Numbered from the stretch's first letter, positions 13,564-25,553 are shown. The stretch is 64,000 nucleotides of DNA from Penicillus capitatus (GCA_965649825.1 OZ287705.1:620001-684000), one strand, 5' to 3'. Program-made: numbers and translations. Notes: a model not told the origin generated them from the sequence alone.

Positions 13564-16500
13564 TCAGAGAAGCAAGTCTGCGCTCTCGCTTCTGCGCAGC
13601 TTGTATGGGTCGTCGTCATCCAGATCGTTTGCCGCATCAAGCCCTCCCGTGAAGCTCTTGCATCTGCGCAGTTTCGAGAAGTCCGCCTTGTCAGCTGCAT
13701 CGATGGCCGGGATCTCGGCAGCACTCTTGCATCGGCGCAGTCTGGAAGGTGTCTCGTCCAGCACCTCCTCGATGACGATCTGCTTCACGTCTTCGTCGAA
13801 CGCGAGCCTCTCAGTCGTCTTCCTGACAGCCGTCTCTGACGGTGGCAGCTCTCTGGCGAGCATGGCGCTCTTGCATCGGCGCATCCCCAGACTCTTCCTT
13901 TCGTCCGACGCATCCTGCATGATGATCCTATGGACCACTTCTCGACACACTGGGCACCTGATCGCCTTGCCACTGCGCAGACTGTCCTTGAGCACGGCCA
14001 GCGCACAAGCATCGCAGTAGCACTTGTGTCTCCTGGTGCAGCAGGATGCGGGATTGGAATGGATACTGGAAATTGCTCTTACGTTTTGTCTCCGTGGACG
14101 GCAGAGCATGTGGGCACTGCTGCTTCTGCGTCAGAGTCCGTCGTCGCCTTGGACGATGCAGTTTTGCTCTTCTTCGAGCGATCTCCCGACTTGACAACTT
14201 CTTCCTTCGCCTTAGGAGCAGAACGGTTCGCTTTCTGTGCACGTTCAGCCGCCTTGGAGGTTTCTCCCTTCGTCTCTGCGGTTGAAGCTTTCTTCTTCTG
14301 TGTTTCGTCTTCTGCCTCGTTTGCGTTTTCCTTTATCTCAGAGGTCGAACCTCTAGTCTTCTGTGTGTTATCTTTCGACTTGCAAGCTACTTTCTTTGCC
14401 GTGGAAGTTGAGCCTTTGGTCTCCTTCGTTCGTTCTGCTGCCTTGCTGGCCTCTTTCTTTGCCTTACACAGTAGACACTCCTTGATCTCCGCCTCGACAA
14501 TTCTTGGCTTCCAGGGAGCGGCGTTCATGATGACGCGATCGACTTGCTTGCGGCAAAATGGAAAAGGACACACACGCGTCTCCCGGGCCTTGAACTTCCT
14601 CACAATCTTCTTGTTGCTCTTAATGCAGTAACACAGATGCCTGCTGCAGCAATGTTGGAGTGCGACAATTCATCAAACGAATAAAGACGCACTTGATTTT
14701 GTGATCACTGTCTTGGGTCGTCTGGCTGAACGGACATTGATTATCCCAGGAGAACGTTGCACTCTCACTCCTGTGCAGCGGCGGGACATGTCGCAGAGTC
14801 CAGGTATCCTCGATGACAGTCTGATCGGACGGTACTTGTTGGATTGGAGTGCCGACTGCATCACAGTGCGAGGTAATCCTTGATAGCTTGCCCAAAACCG
14901 ATGTTGCTTCGGAGTATATATATATCGACATTAATTTTAGTATCGGCGCATTATGCTTGTCTTCAGCAACTGTCTCACTTGTCGCCTTTAGGTGACCTTG
15001 GGTCTCGGCGTCATAGGTGCTCAACAATTTCACCATCGTTTCTTCTAGGACGGACATTAATTCATCGTATAATTTCATCACTGAGTATGTCTGCATGTTT
15101 TGACTGCCTTCCGCGACGGTCTGGCTCGATGACTCTTGCTGAAGTTGGACTTCGGCTCCACAGCAGTCCCAAATCGTATCAAACATCTGCTTGAGAGCAG
15201 ACAATGCTTCCATGTATATGCGCAGCGTTAAACTCCTCTGTGTGACCTGTCTTCTTTCGGAGACCATCTGGCTGGATGACTCTTGCTGACCTGGGACCTT
15301 GGCTCTTTGAACGGCCGGAGTTTCCGTAAGCAGCTTTCTGATAGCACGCAATGCTTCAAAGTATCTGTCCCGCGCTAAGCCCTTCTGCGCGTTCCTTGCG
15401 CCTTCAGCAACGGTCTGATTCGGCGGCTCTCGCTGTACTGGGACCACAGCTCTACGCATGCCAAGAATCTCGTCTTCCAGCTCCTCTCGAACTGTCTCTG
15501 CGCTCTTGCATCTGCGCAGAGCGGGGACGCGCTCATCGTCAGCAGCATCCCTGACGACGATGCGGTCCGCCTCTCTCTGACACACTGGGCACTTGAGCTT
15601 GCACTTCTTTGCAAGCGCCTCCATAAACTCTTTGCATGCACAGACCTGGCAGTAACATACGTGCTCCCTGAACATCAACGTATGCAACAAGTTTATCAAT
15701 GTTTATCTGATCGAGCATACGTGGATCCGTGCAGGACTGAGCAGGTTGGATTGTCAGCACCGCACACATAACATGTCGATGTTGTCTTCCCCACGGGCGA
15801 TATCTTCTTTGGACACGCCTTTCTGACGACACAGTCCTGAATGACTCTGACCCTCAGTCTCCTGGCAAGTTCTTTGCCACAGTCCGTGCAGTAGCATAGG
15901 TGCTTCCTGACACAGAAAGACATGCCGAAGAACGCGTGATGGCGACAGCACTACGTGTTGCCATGTCTGACGGCGCAGGTGGGGTCGATGAGACATGTGG
16001 GACATCGCTCGAAGTAGGGACCGTCGTTCATGATGACTCTCTCCACCAGCTGCTCGCACACAGGGCACTTGATCTCCTGCCCATCAAGCAGCGGCTCCTT
16101 CAACTTCTTGGCGCACTTTGTGCAGTAGCACAAATGCTTTCTGGCAGTAAGGCATCAGTGGGTTGTTAAGGAGAGAGTGCCTTTACGTGTTGCCGTGACG
16201 CACGGAGCACGTTGGATCGATTCGGCAATACCCGCACTGCGGCACGCGATCGACATCGAGGAGGGTGACTCTAGCAGTCAATGTGATCCAGCCCCTTTCC
16301 AGGAATCCGAGTGACTCGTCCGTCAACTGGTCGTCCGTCAGAAACTTAGAGAAGTCTGACATTCTGTACCCTCCGATGATCTCGGTAAATTCTGTAGAAC
16401 AAGTTTATGGACGAGCTTTTTTTGAATGAAGAGCATGCTGACTTCTAACTTCGTCTTCCGAAGTCTTCTTTTTCGATTTGTGATGCAAGGCGCGAAACTC

Positions 16501-18889
16501 AGTTCTCACGCGGACAGAGTGATTTTGGCAATTCTGGAGGTATAGACTGGTGTTGTCAGAGTTCGACGTTTTTCCACTCGGCAAAAGTGCCAACCTCCTG
16601 CAACAGCAGACGCGCATGCAACTCGACAAGGGCAGCCAGGAGATGTCGTCGCACCATTCAGTTTCTCTAATATTGAAGAACTCAGAGAACAATACTGATG
16701 GGCACAGACTTGGCAGCCCCTTCAGCTTCCACTGCAGATGTCAAACATCGATGTGCTTCAAATGAGAAGTCAGACGTACGGTGCACGTGGCTGTCTTTCG
16801 TTCAACGGAAACTGTCCAGCGCTCATTGTCCTGGAGCTTGAGCCTAATCTCTGCACGCACCAGGAAGAAATCCTTCTTTACCTTCTCCAAAAATCCCTCA
16901 GTCGGATTGTTCACTCTCGCAGCAGGGCAGAGGGAGAACCCTTTACTGTCGTTGCAGACAGCGGGAAATAACTCTGCGAAGCCTCCTTCGAATAGAATAA
17001 CGGCCTTTAGAAAGACTACCATCTCCAGAGGATCCATCACCTGCGAGCTTACTCTTGTGATATTCTTCGTTCACGATGGTAAAACAGAAATGAGCGGTTG
17101 CCCGAGTGACGCCTTTATTATACGGGTAAGCACCAAGGTGTCCATCATATTTGTGCTGGAATCTCACACTCCTATAAACGCAAACCGTCTTCAGGCAGAT
17201 CGTCGACTGTTGTGGATCTAACCATTCTCTGCCGTCCAGATCGAACGTATTAGTTTTAAAAGATCTATTCCTCTTCATCAGCAGGCTTCGAGGCACTCTA
17301 TACTGTTAAAAAGAAGATACATATCACGATGCAACGGAGGTGATGGTTTGGCAGAACAAACCTCGTACGTGGCATAGTACTTGTATTTGTTCAGAACGAA
17401 AGTGTAAGCAAAGCCATTGTCTTCTCCACTTCCCTCTGCCCTCAGTGGCCGTCGAAGCAGGAGGACGTCGTTTAAGGACATACCTTCGACGTGCATCAGT
17501 GCGTGAGGGTCGGGCTCCTCCCATCGATGAGGCCCTCGATCGAGATGTCTTGATATGCGCCTCATCTCCTCATCGAACTCTCGTTCATCGAACAGCTTCA
17601 TCTTGATCTCGAAGATCATCCAGCCATCACTGACAAACTCCGAGGCTTCGTCCAGTTGTCTTGGAGTGGACATGTGGGCTATCGATACTTCATGGTTTTG
17701 ACGGATAACACGATGACAGCCTAAACGGCACCTGTCGATGAGAGACACGGGAGACAAAATTACTCTTCAATCTGATTCCGTTTGAATCGACATGACGGAC
17801 ACGGTCGATCTCCACGAACACTCGAACGAGGTTTTCTGTGCTCCGCTTTTGGATGGTGATGACCGGAAAACTCGAACCAGTTTTACCGTTGGCATAAAAG
17901 AACACTTGCCTAATCACAAAGAAGCTTTAACGAGACGCTGTGATACTCGAGAGACACTCACAGTGCCGAGTCTCCAATTCTGATGGATCTGGTCGCAACG
18001 CGCCACGGACTCATGCCTTCCAGGAATCTCGACTTCCACTAGAATCCAGCTTAAGAGCAGGACAATGCATCAAACATCGAGGATACCAGGCAGGTTGCCG
18101 TCTTCCCGTTCAGAGTGACTTCACACGATTCGTTATCTTCCTGTTTCACTCTCATATCCAAACGAACCAGAAAATGGTCATCTCTGAGGAATCCATTATC
18201 TGGTGACGCTATTTCAGTGCACTGAAGTAGTTTGTCTTCGCCACCGTCGTTGATGAACGAGAACTCGTGAAGGCGTCCTATCAAACATTTCTTAACTTCG
18301 AAGACGGTTTGTATTCTGTCTTCCTTACCGGTGCGTTTGCTGTGCTCGCTGTTCGAATTCACCAGCTCGAATCCAAACTGCACTTCCACTGGAGTCTCAT
18401 TCTTCGATAGAAAGCAAGCGTGGAGATATCCGTCTACATCGCGTTTCATTGCAAGACACCTGGAACACGTCAAGTCATCAGCAGCACGAAAAGTGTCTTC
18501 TTTGCACCAGACTCGGTCTTCCACCTCGAACGCGTTTGTGAAGATCTGTCCGCTTTCCTGATCCAGAAAGGATCGATGCACAAACCACTGTTCGAACACG
18601 CACCGCCATCGCAGCCAGATGGAGACCTTGAATGTCTCACTTCGTAGCGTGCAAACCACTTATTTGTTGTCAGTCTGTAGAAATGACCGACTTCATCGGT
18701 CTGTCCAGCTCCCTCTGCCATAAGGTGATCCAAGTGATTGCGTTTCTTCGAAATCGGTTGGTACCTCGATGTTCGACTTTAGTGTGATGATCGATCTTGG
18801 GAAGATGAAGCGTCGGAGGTTCTTTGAGACTTGGAGGGAGTGCGTTTCCAAAATCCTCGGAGCTGAGCAAGGCGATCTTCACAGAGAGG
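13564..18889 (-). CDS. MATH-RING multidomain protein, copy 2 (5' end lost in gap)
   Basis: Tandem paralog of the 2152-8760 gene. From 5' to 3' on the minus strand: MATH-type segments between 18.9 and 16.2 kb (for example STPRQLDEASEFVSDGW, TEGFLEKVKKDFFLVRAEIR, FLTDDQLTDESLGFLERGW), then RING-like modules near 16.14-15.95 (KHLCYCTKCAKKL...CPVC), 15.91-15.72 (KHLCYCTDC), 15.66-14.69 (EHVCYCQVC...CPVC), 14.63-14.08 (HLCYCIKS, degenerate) and 14032-13564 (HKCYCDAC...CPVC). One splice I could fix exactly: donor at 14082, acceptor before 14032, phase 2, giving HGDKT-RHKCYC. Between modules lie a run of about 49-residue repeats and a Lys/Glu/Ser/Thr-rich linker. No stop interrupts the first RING. 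Probable ubiquitin ligase or scaffold by family; substrate unknown. The 5' end lies in the N gap. Confidence 0.65.
14083..14630 (-). CDS. Charged low-complexity linker exon of the MATH-RING gene
   Basis: Exon ending at the donor after 14083. It opens with RHLCYCIKS, a RING lower half in which the second CxxC cysteine is missing, then CPFPFCRKQVDRVIM. About 110 residues of Lys, Glu, Ser, Thr and Ala follow (for example KETKGSTSTAKK, KENANEAEDETQKK), before PTCSAVHGD, the start of the next module. The matching exon in copy 1 is about 2675-3223. The composition suggests a disordered, soluble linker; no function can be assigned. It could also be read as a degenerate RING that no longer binds two zinc ions. 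Confidence 0.55.
14690..15670 (-). repeat. About 49-residue tandem repeats inside the MATH-RING gene
   Basis: Within one large exon of copy 2, four units of about 49 codons follow each other, marked by recurring starts such as VPVQREPPNQTVAEG, VPGQQESSSQMVSE, VQLQQESSSQTVAEG and a partial fifth TPIQQVPSDQTVIED. Copy 1 (about 3290-3780) has only two full units plus the partial one. The difference, two units or about 294 bp, explains the change in spacing between the gene copies (offset 11412 downstream of the exon, about 11702 upstream). Each unit has a hydrophobic heptad-like helix (YFEALRAIRKLL, YMEALSALKQMF). Confidence 0.75.
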
Positions 18890-18989
18890 NNNNNNNNNNN
18901 NNNNNNNNNNNNNNNNNNNNNNNNNNNNNNNNNNNNNNNNNNNNNNNNNNNNNNNNNNNNNNNNNNNNNNNNNNNNNNNNNNNNNNNNN
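18890..18989. other. Scaffold gap (100 N)
   Basis: Exactly 100 N, the usual placeholder for a gap of unknown size. On its left, copy 2 of the MATH-RING gene stops at the point matching about 7190 in copy 1, so at least about 1.5 kb of that gene is missing. On its right, ankyrin gene D begins inside an intron. The two genes would be divergent, with both 5' ends in the gap. Confidence 0.95.
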
Positions 18990-19004
18990 TAGCCGTTAAC
19001 GAAG

Positions 19005-19455
19005 GTCCTCCTCGACTGTGGCGCGAACATCGACGCCAAAGATGATCTAAACGGCGACACGCCGCTTCATTGGGCCGCAATGTTCGGAATGGCTGAAGCC
19101 GTAAAGGTCCGTCAACGCAGTCCTCGCTGTCTCCTGAAGAATGGCCGTCAATGAAGGTCCTCGTCGACCGTGGCGCGAACATCGATGCTAAGAACGTACA
19201 CGGCATGACTCCTCTTCATTCGGCAGCAGATTACGGTACGGTTGAAGTCGTAAAGGTACGTCGCAGATGTGATCTGATCCTGGATATAGCTGTTCAATGG
19301 CATAGGCGCTACTTGATGGTGGCGCGTCCACGTCGGTTAAGGACCTTATTGGTCGCACTCCGTATGATCGTATATGTGATAGTGATCGTTATTGTTATGA
19401 GAGTACTCGGTCTGAACTCGAGTCCCTCTTGTCTCCCTCTAACAAGAGCGCATGA
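19005..19455 (+). CDS. Ankyrin-repeat protein D (5' partial)
   Basis: Three exons remain: 19005-19106, 19157-19255 and 19306-19455, joined by 50-nt phase-0 introns (GTCCGTC...GAAG and GTACGTC...ATAG). They encode two ankyrin repeats (VLLDCGANIDAKDD, VLVDRGANIDAKN) and the family's special last exon: a variant repeat with GASTSVKDLIGRTPYD, a Cys-rich loop and the tail SELESLLSPSNKSA, stop TGA 19453-19455. There is no membrane segment at the C terminus. The signal-peptide exon and earlier repeats are presumably in the gap. By comparison with A, B, C and F it should be secreted; the ligand is unknown. Confidence 0.8.
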
Positions 19456-20644
19456 TTCATGGCGTTTTATCATGCATTTTTTGTCTATTCTAAGTCTGTC
19501 ATCTATGTGCCAGACAGATGGCGCTGTGCATAAAGCTCCATCTCAACTTGCAACTCTGGATGGTGTTTAATGATTGAAGTGCTTTGAGCGAACGGGGCAT
19601 CGTTACGCGCATCTCGCGTCGGATGCGGCAATTGACATCTGGCTTGCCAGATTACTCTTGTGATTGTGTATGTGGCAATATTCCACTAGCTTTCGCGAAT
19701 GCAGTGAATCTAAAGCAAAAGTCCCTTGGCGCTTACGTTAGGACTCCGTCCGCCCGATTAGGCTCCTTTGCAGCTAGAAAGAATCTCGGTGTTGCCGATG
19801 GCTAAATCGCTGACAAGCGTCTCACTATTTAGATAGACGAGCAGAAGATGTCATTCTATTCGATTGCCATGAATCCAGGTAAGAAGAAGGGATTAGCAGG
19901 TGAAATGATAACCAACGCGTGTTACTGTGACCTCAATCGACTCCGAGCTTCTCCTGACGGACTCCCTTTTCGGGCGACAATGCATCGTCCTCTCTGCCTG
20001 AGGCAGTCTCTAAACGTTTTTCGTTTGTGTATTATCGACTGTACACTACTGCAGTCTCTACGACCTGTCGCAGCTAGATGAGATGAAATCGAAACGGCAC
20101 TGTTTTGCCTGATCTCGCAATGAATACACGATCCGAATGTGTTCTGTTGTTATTTGCAGCGACGAAGATCGATCGAACGAGTGGGATAGATTGATGAATA
20201 TTTGCAACAGCACGTATTGACATCAGATTTGCATATCAAAAGCAGACAACGACACGGTCAAACGGTGCAGTAGATGATTACTGATCTCTGCAGAAAGTCG
20301 AGCCCAGATAGAAGCATTCTGTAGTGTTCAATGATCACCAGTGGAGAACATTCAAAGGTGAAAGTACTGCACATCTTTCAGGTAGACTTGCTCACAGCAA
20401 TCTGTACACAAAGCTGACCTGCATACATCCACCCTGTACTGAGAGATACTGCTGATTGTGCGGGATCGTGTAACTTTGCTTCGCACAACAACGCACTTCA
20501 ATCATTAAACACTAATCGGAGTTGCAAGTTGCGATGGAGCTTTATATACAGCACCATCGAATTGGAGCACTAGAACATGTCTGGCATGTAGATGCCAGAC
20601 CAAGAATCAACAAAAAAGAAAGTGCATGACAGAAACGCCATGAA
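19456..20644. repeat. Intergenic segment duplicated at about 24.33-25.55 kb
   Basis: D and A are convergent and this is their shared 3' space. About 19700-20100 is highly similar to 24330-24740 (shared CTAAAGCA, GAAGTCATTCTATTCGATTG and neighbours), and 20320-20640 to 25245-25560. The two copies are in direct orientation. In the second copy the segment leads into gene B just as here it leads into gene A. No gene is seen. Confidence 0.7.
19518..19585 (+). promoter_or_regulatory. Conserved 3' element of the ankyrin gene family
   Basis: About 65 bp downstream of the stop codon of gene D, with the core ATAAAGCTCCATCTCAACTT and the end TTAATGATTGAAGTG. It recurs after genes A, B and C (reverse complement at about 20490-20555, 25425-25490, 29047-29110) and F (46153-46217). 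It is probably part of the 3' UTR; ATAAAG resembles a polyadenylation signal. Function is inferred only from position and conservation. Confidence 0.5.
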
Positions 20645-22938
20645 TCATGCGCTCTTTGTAGAGGGAGACAACAAGGACTCGAGCTCAGCCCGTTCACTCG
20701 CAGAACAAGTAGTATCCTCTTTCGCACATATGATGTCGTAAGGAGTGCGCCCCTCTTTGTCCATAACCGACTTGGACGCACCAAAACCAACCAGTACCTG
20801 TGTCATCGAACAATTATACGTTGGATCTGAGAAAATCTGCGATACCTCTGCGATTTCGATCGTACCAAGTGCTGCTGCCCAGTGAAGTGGAGTTAAACTG
20901 TCTGTGGTTTTCGCTTCGAAGTCCGCGCCGCGGTCAAGGAGGACCTTCGGCAGACGACTGTTCTTCGCAGACAACGAGCATTTCGTCGACTGGCCTTTGC
21001 GGCTTCAACATTTCCGGAAAATACTACTTGATGAAGTGGAGTCGTGCCGTCGTCGTCCTTTGCCTTGACATCCGCGCCACGGTCAAGTAGGACCTTCGTC
21101 GACAGCAATTCGTCAGAAAACATAACTGACTGCATCGTCTGACCTTTACGATTCTAACCTCACCATAATATGCTGCCGAATGAAGTAGAGTGACGCCGTG
21201 TAGGTCTTTGGTCTTGATGTTTGCGCCACGGTCAAGAAGGAACTTCGCCAGACGGCCATTCGTCAGAAAATGCAGTTGACTGCGCCAGGATACCTTTACG
21301 AGTTTGATTTTCCCGTACGTTACTGCTCGATGAAGTGGAGTCGTGCCATCTGTATCTTTAGCCTCTATATCCGCGCCGCGGTCAAGGAGGACCTTCGTTC
21401 GACGGCCATTCTGCACAGGAGAGCAAAGATTGCGTCGACGGACCTTAACGATTTCGACGTATCCTTCCCTTGCCGCTTTGTGAAGTGGAGTGTCCCCGTC
21501 TGAGGTTTTGGCCTCGATATCCGCGCTACGGTCAACGAGGACCTTCGTTGACAGCCATTCTTCGCGAGACACGATAATTGCGTCGACGGACCTTAACGAT
21601 TTCGACGTATCCTTCCATTACCGCTTGGTGAAGTGGAGTGTCGCTGTCTAAGGTTTTGGCCTCTATATCCGCGCCGCGGTCAAGGAGGACCTTCGGTCAA
21701 ACGGCGATTCGTCAGAAAACATGGACGATTGCGTCGACAGACCTTTACGGCTTCGACTTCTCCGTACGCTGCTGCTTGATGAAGTGGAGTCCAGCCGGCT
21801 GTGGTTTTAGATTCGATATCGGCGCCACGGTCAAGGAGGACCTTCGTTCGACGGCCATTCTTCACAGACAGCGAACATTGCCGTCGACGAACCTTTACGA
21901 CTTCGAAGTATCCGTCCATTGCTGCAAAAGAGAGTGGAGTCCGGTCGTATATGGCTTTAGCTTCGATATCGGCGCCACGGTCAAGAAGGACCTTCGTTCG
22001 ACGGCCATTCTGCACAGACAGCGATCATTGCCGTCGACGGACCTTTACGTTTTCGACGTTTCCGAACAATACTGCATCATGAAGTGGAGTCGCGCCATAT
22101 GTATCTTTAGCCTCTATATCCGCGCCGCGGTCAAGGAGGACCTTCGTCGACAACCATTCTTCGCGCGACACGATGACTGCGTCGACGGACCTTTACGGCT
22201 TCGACGCTTGCCATCCTTACTGCTTGATGCAGTGGAGTGCTGCCATCTGTATCTTTAGCCTCTATATCCGCACCACGGTCAAGGAGGACCTTCAGTCGAC
22301 CTCTATTTTTCACAGAGAACGAACATCGCATCGACGAACCTTTTCGACATCGATGCGTCCGATAAATGCTGCTTCATGAAGTGGAGTCATGCCGAATTCA
22401 TCTGTCTTGACCTCGATATCCGCGCCACGGTCAAGGAGGACCTTCAGTCGACCTCTATTTTTCACAGAGAACGAACATTGCGTCGACAAACCTTTACGAC
22501 TTCGACGTGTGCGTACGTTACTGCTATATGAAGCGGAGTCGAGCCGTATGTATCTTTAGCGTCTATATCCGCGCCGTGGTCAAGGAGGACCTTCGTCAGA
22601 CGGTCACTCGTCAGAAAACATGAAAGCCTGCTTCGACGGACCTTTACAGTGTCAACCTTTCCGATCCTTGCTGCTTCGTGCAGCGGAGTCGATTCGCTAT
22701 TGTCCGTAGCCTAGATATCCGCGCCTCGGTCAAGTCGTTAAAACAACATGTGTCCTTCCTACCTCGGATCTGAAAAAGACGGAGTCGGCGAACGCGCCGT
22801 CTGCAAAGAAGTCTGCTCAGCAGATGACACTGCCGTCGACACAGATGCATGACCGACGACGGTACCTCGGCTGCACGTCGACTTGCGCGGAGCGACGAGC
22901 AGAAAGCAGAGGCACGTGTGCAGAACGGCGCACTTCAT
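20645..22938 (-). CDS. Secreted ankyrin-repeat protein A
   Basis: Exon 1 (22866-22938) encodes a signal peptide, MKCAVLHTCLCFLLVAPRKS. Exon 2 (22763-22815) encodes ADFFADGAFADSVFFRSE. Exon 3 (22642-22710) is a shortened first repeat (ATDNSESTPLHEAARIG). Twelve exons of 99-102 nt follow, each one full ankyrin repeat opening with VLLDRGADIEAK or close variants, the last of them 20846-20944. The final exon, 20645-20797, has GRTPYDIIC and the tail SERAELESLLSPSTKSA. Introns are about 50 nt, and every one after exon 2 is phase 0; total about 510 aa. No C-terminal membrane segment, so probably secreted or luminal. Ankyrin arrays bind proteins; the partner is unknown. The 5' flank is duplicated upstream of gene C. 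Confidence 0.85.
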
Positions 22939-22939
22939 G

Positions 22940-23660
22940 TTTTCGCAGGCAAAACGTCGGAGGCACTGCGAAGAATCGTTCGTCAAACCGAAATGCGAGG
23001 TTTGAAACAAGACACGGACGACGATGTGGAATTGAATTTGTAGGCTGTCCGCGCTGTCATGCGAATCTACAGGACATCGCCTGCATTCCTTCAAGGCTAT
23101 TTGCGGAAGGGTTTAAGGGCAGGGAGTCACGGGCGTCCGTATCTGAGGAGCCGTACCGTGAAAAGGCAACCTGACAGCGTCCAAGCCTTCTTGAAGCCTT
23201 TCACCGTTCTTTACACTTGCATCCGCCGACCGTCCGCAGTTCGTCGTCTGACTGCGACATGGGCATCATTCGCTCACGTTCAAGCGATCTCTTACCTGTC
23301 GAGACTGTCGCAGGCGACGACAGCCAGGGAAGACTTCGCGTCGTCGTCCTGGCAAAAAGATCGTCTCTGCGCTTCGGTTGCGAACATCGAATGGACTGTC
23401 CGAATGGACATTTAAAGGGTCATCCTGCTGCCAGCTGAACATGAACTTGTTCTCCACTGCGCTTCTGCGGCGCATCGCGTACGTTTAAGGTATGTATCCA
23501 GGGCCTTCTGCACTGATGTGCTGAGTCGACATTTATCTTAGATTACCTGTACGAAACGCTCGTCATTCGGGAATCTGTGTATCAAGCGATGTGGACAGGA
23601 AGGGATGCGATTACAACCTTAATGTGATCTCAAGTCTGCCATGTGGTGCAGAAGGCGCTT
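22940..23660. repeat. Duplicated upstream cassette of ankyrin gene A
   Basis: This block is nearly identical to 31940-32690 upstream of gene C. Weaker relatives lie upstream of gene E (36500-36700) and, inverted, at 11940-12270. Read in the direction of the ankyrin gene it gives a recurring frame with VHSDSPFDV followed, after a one-base frame change, by RRSFCQDDDAKSSLAVV; the gene E copy reads VHLDRPFDV and RRPFRLDDNGQFSLAAA without the frame change. It may be an old coding exon, now regulatory or broken. Confidence 0.6.
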
Positions 23661-25553
23661 TTTGAGTGAGGATAACTACTGCACAGTGAAGGATGCCTGA
23701 TGATGTGAATCTGGCCCCAGAATGAACATGCACAAGACTCGATCTTTTACACGCAACTGACTGTTCATGCTGGCAGTGCCGTCTATTCGTCCTCCGCCGT
23801 GACATCCATAACTGCGACGCGGTGCGAAGGGAGACAAGTGATTCTGGGCTTCACTCGGGCAAGACTGTCTACGAGCTGGCAGACGTGCAAGAAGATCTTC
23901 ACCAGATAGAGGCAAAACCAGGATCCAGATGACAGACAGTGTGCCCATGGAATGCACTCCGTGATTGTCGCCTGTTCGATTGTTGGCTGCTCGTAAGATG
24001 TCGCTCGAGGCGTGTCTCGGAGAGAGTGCCCTAGAATTGAGTTCTTTTACTTTGAGGCGATGTGACGAGGCGCGCGCAGTGTGGCCTGGCCCGTTTCGTC
24101 AGGAAGTTGGCAAATCAGACAGTTCCGCGTTCGCGCTCTGGCTCGGACAGTCCCTGTAACGAAAACCTTCGAGGTCTACTGTGATCCCATCGCGATGCGT
24201 TGTTTGCAAATCGAGGTTGCAGTTTTTGTTAACAAAGGCGTCATTGACACAATCCAAGGTCTTTTGTATGAACAGGTCATTTCATCGTATCCTTCGACAC
24301 ATCAGTCAAATCACTGGATCCTCGGCTTGGCTGCACTTAATCTAAAGCAGAAGTCCCTTGGCGCTTACGATAGGACTCCTTCCGCCCGATTAGGTTCCTT
24401 TGCAGCTAGAAAGAATCTCGGTGTTGCCGATAGCTAAGTCGCTGGCAAGCATGTCGCTATTTAGATAGGCGATCAGAAGATGTCATTCTATTCGATTGCC
24501 ATGAATCCAGGTAAGAGGAAGGCATCAGTAGGTGAAATGATAACCAACGCGTGTCTACTGTGACCTCAATCGACTCCGAGCTTCTCCTGACGGACTTCCT
24601 TTTCGGGCGACAATGCATCGTTCTCTCTGCCTAAAACAGTCTTTAAACGTTTCGCGTTATGTGCTGTCAATTGTACATTAGTGCCGTCCCCCGCTTAGTG
24701 TCGCAGCTAGATGAGATGAATGCGAAACGGCACCGCTCTCCTCACATGGTAGGAAAGTCACTATCCTCAATTGGTATTTGAGCTGTTCGGACGGCAAGGA
24801 GATGTCACGAATCCAATAGATTGCCGAGATTCACACTAGCACTTGCTGAAAAGAGATCGGCACAGCAAAGGCAAGACGCTATTCAACGGTGCCGTACGTA
24901 ATCTCTTTTAAAGACGATATCGAGAAGGAAGGAGAAGCTTCAAAACGCTCTTGACAATTGCGACAGCACAGTGAAGATCTGAATTCCAGTCGAAGACGTA
25001 GGAGTCGACACACACAACCTTGCTAGTACAGAACGCGTTGTCGCAGCATGCGAAAATCTCGAAAGGCAAGAAATTGTCTTAATGTCCATTGCGCACTCTG
25101 AGTACGTGTTAGCCAGATTCTGCAGTGCATCTTCCTTTCTAGCTTTTCAAATCTTCACTGTGTAAGACATCCATCAACAACGAAGCGTATGGGCGGGTGT
25201 TAGAAACATAATCTGGAGGAGGCTGAGGGAATGGAGGACTTCTGTATTGTTCAATGATCACCAGTGGAGAACATTCAAAGATGAAGGCACCGTAATCCCT
25301 TCAGCGTAGACTTGTTCACGGCAATCTGTACACAAAGTTGACCTGCATCCATCCATCCACCCTGTACTGAGAGATGCTGCTGATTGTGCGAGATGCACGT
25401 AATGACGATGCACAGAACAACAAACTAATCATTAAACACCATTCAGAGTTGCAAATTGAGATGGAGCTTTATGTACAGCACCATCTGTCTGGCACATAGA
25501 TGACAGACCAAGGATAAAAACAAACAGGATATGCATGACAGAAGCGCCATGAA
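23661..25553. other. Region without a confident gene; mosaic of duplicated flanks
   Basis: 23640-23980 resembles 32690-33010 and, inverted, 11480-11830. 24330-24740 copies the 3' flank of gene D (19700-20100). 25245-25550 copies the space before gene A and includes the conserved 3' element of the ankyrin family (25425-25490). The stretch between about 24750 and 25240 shows nothing I recognise. Confidence 0.5.

Noticed and set aside
21638-22258. 206-codon plus-strand open frame with repeated units
   Set aside because: Antisense shadow of the ankyrin array of gene A; its repeats follow the 150-bp exon-intron period and it crosses introns on the other strand.
20930-22740. CRISPR-like array of regular repeats
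   Set aside because: The 150-bp period is made of ankyrin codons and introns, with no short palindromic repeats or unique spacers of CRISPR size, and the DNA is eukaryotic.
22711-22740. Nonsense codon in the first repeat of gene A
   Set aside because: Using the TAG as splice acceptor gives a normal-sized intron and keeps the frame, so a pseudogene call is not needed.
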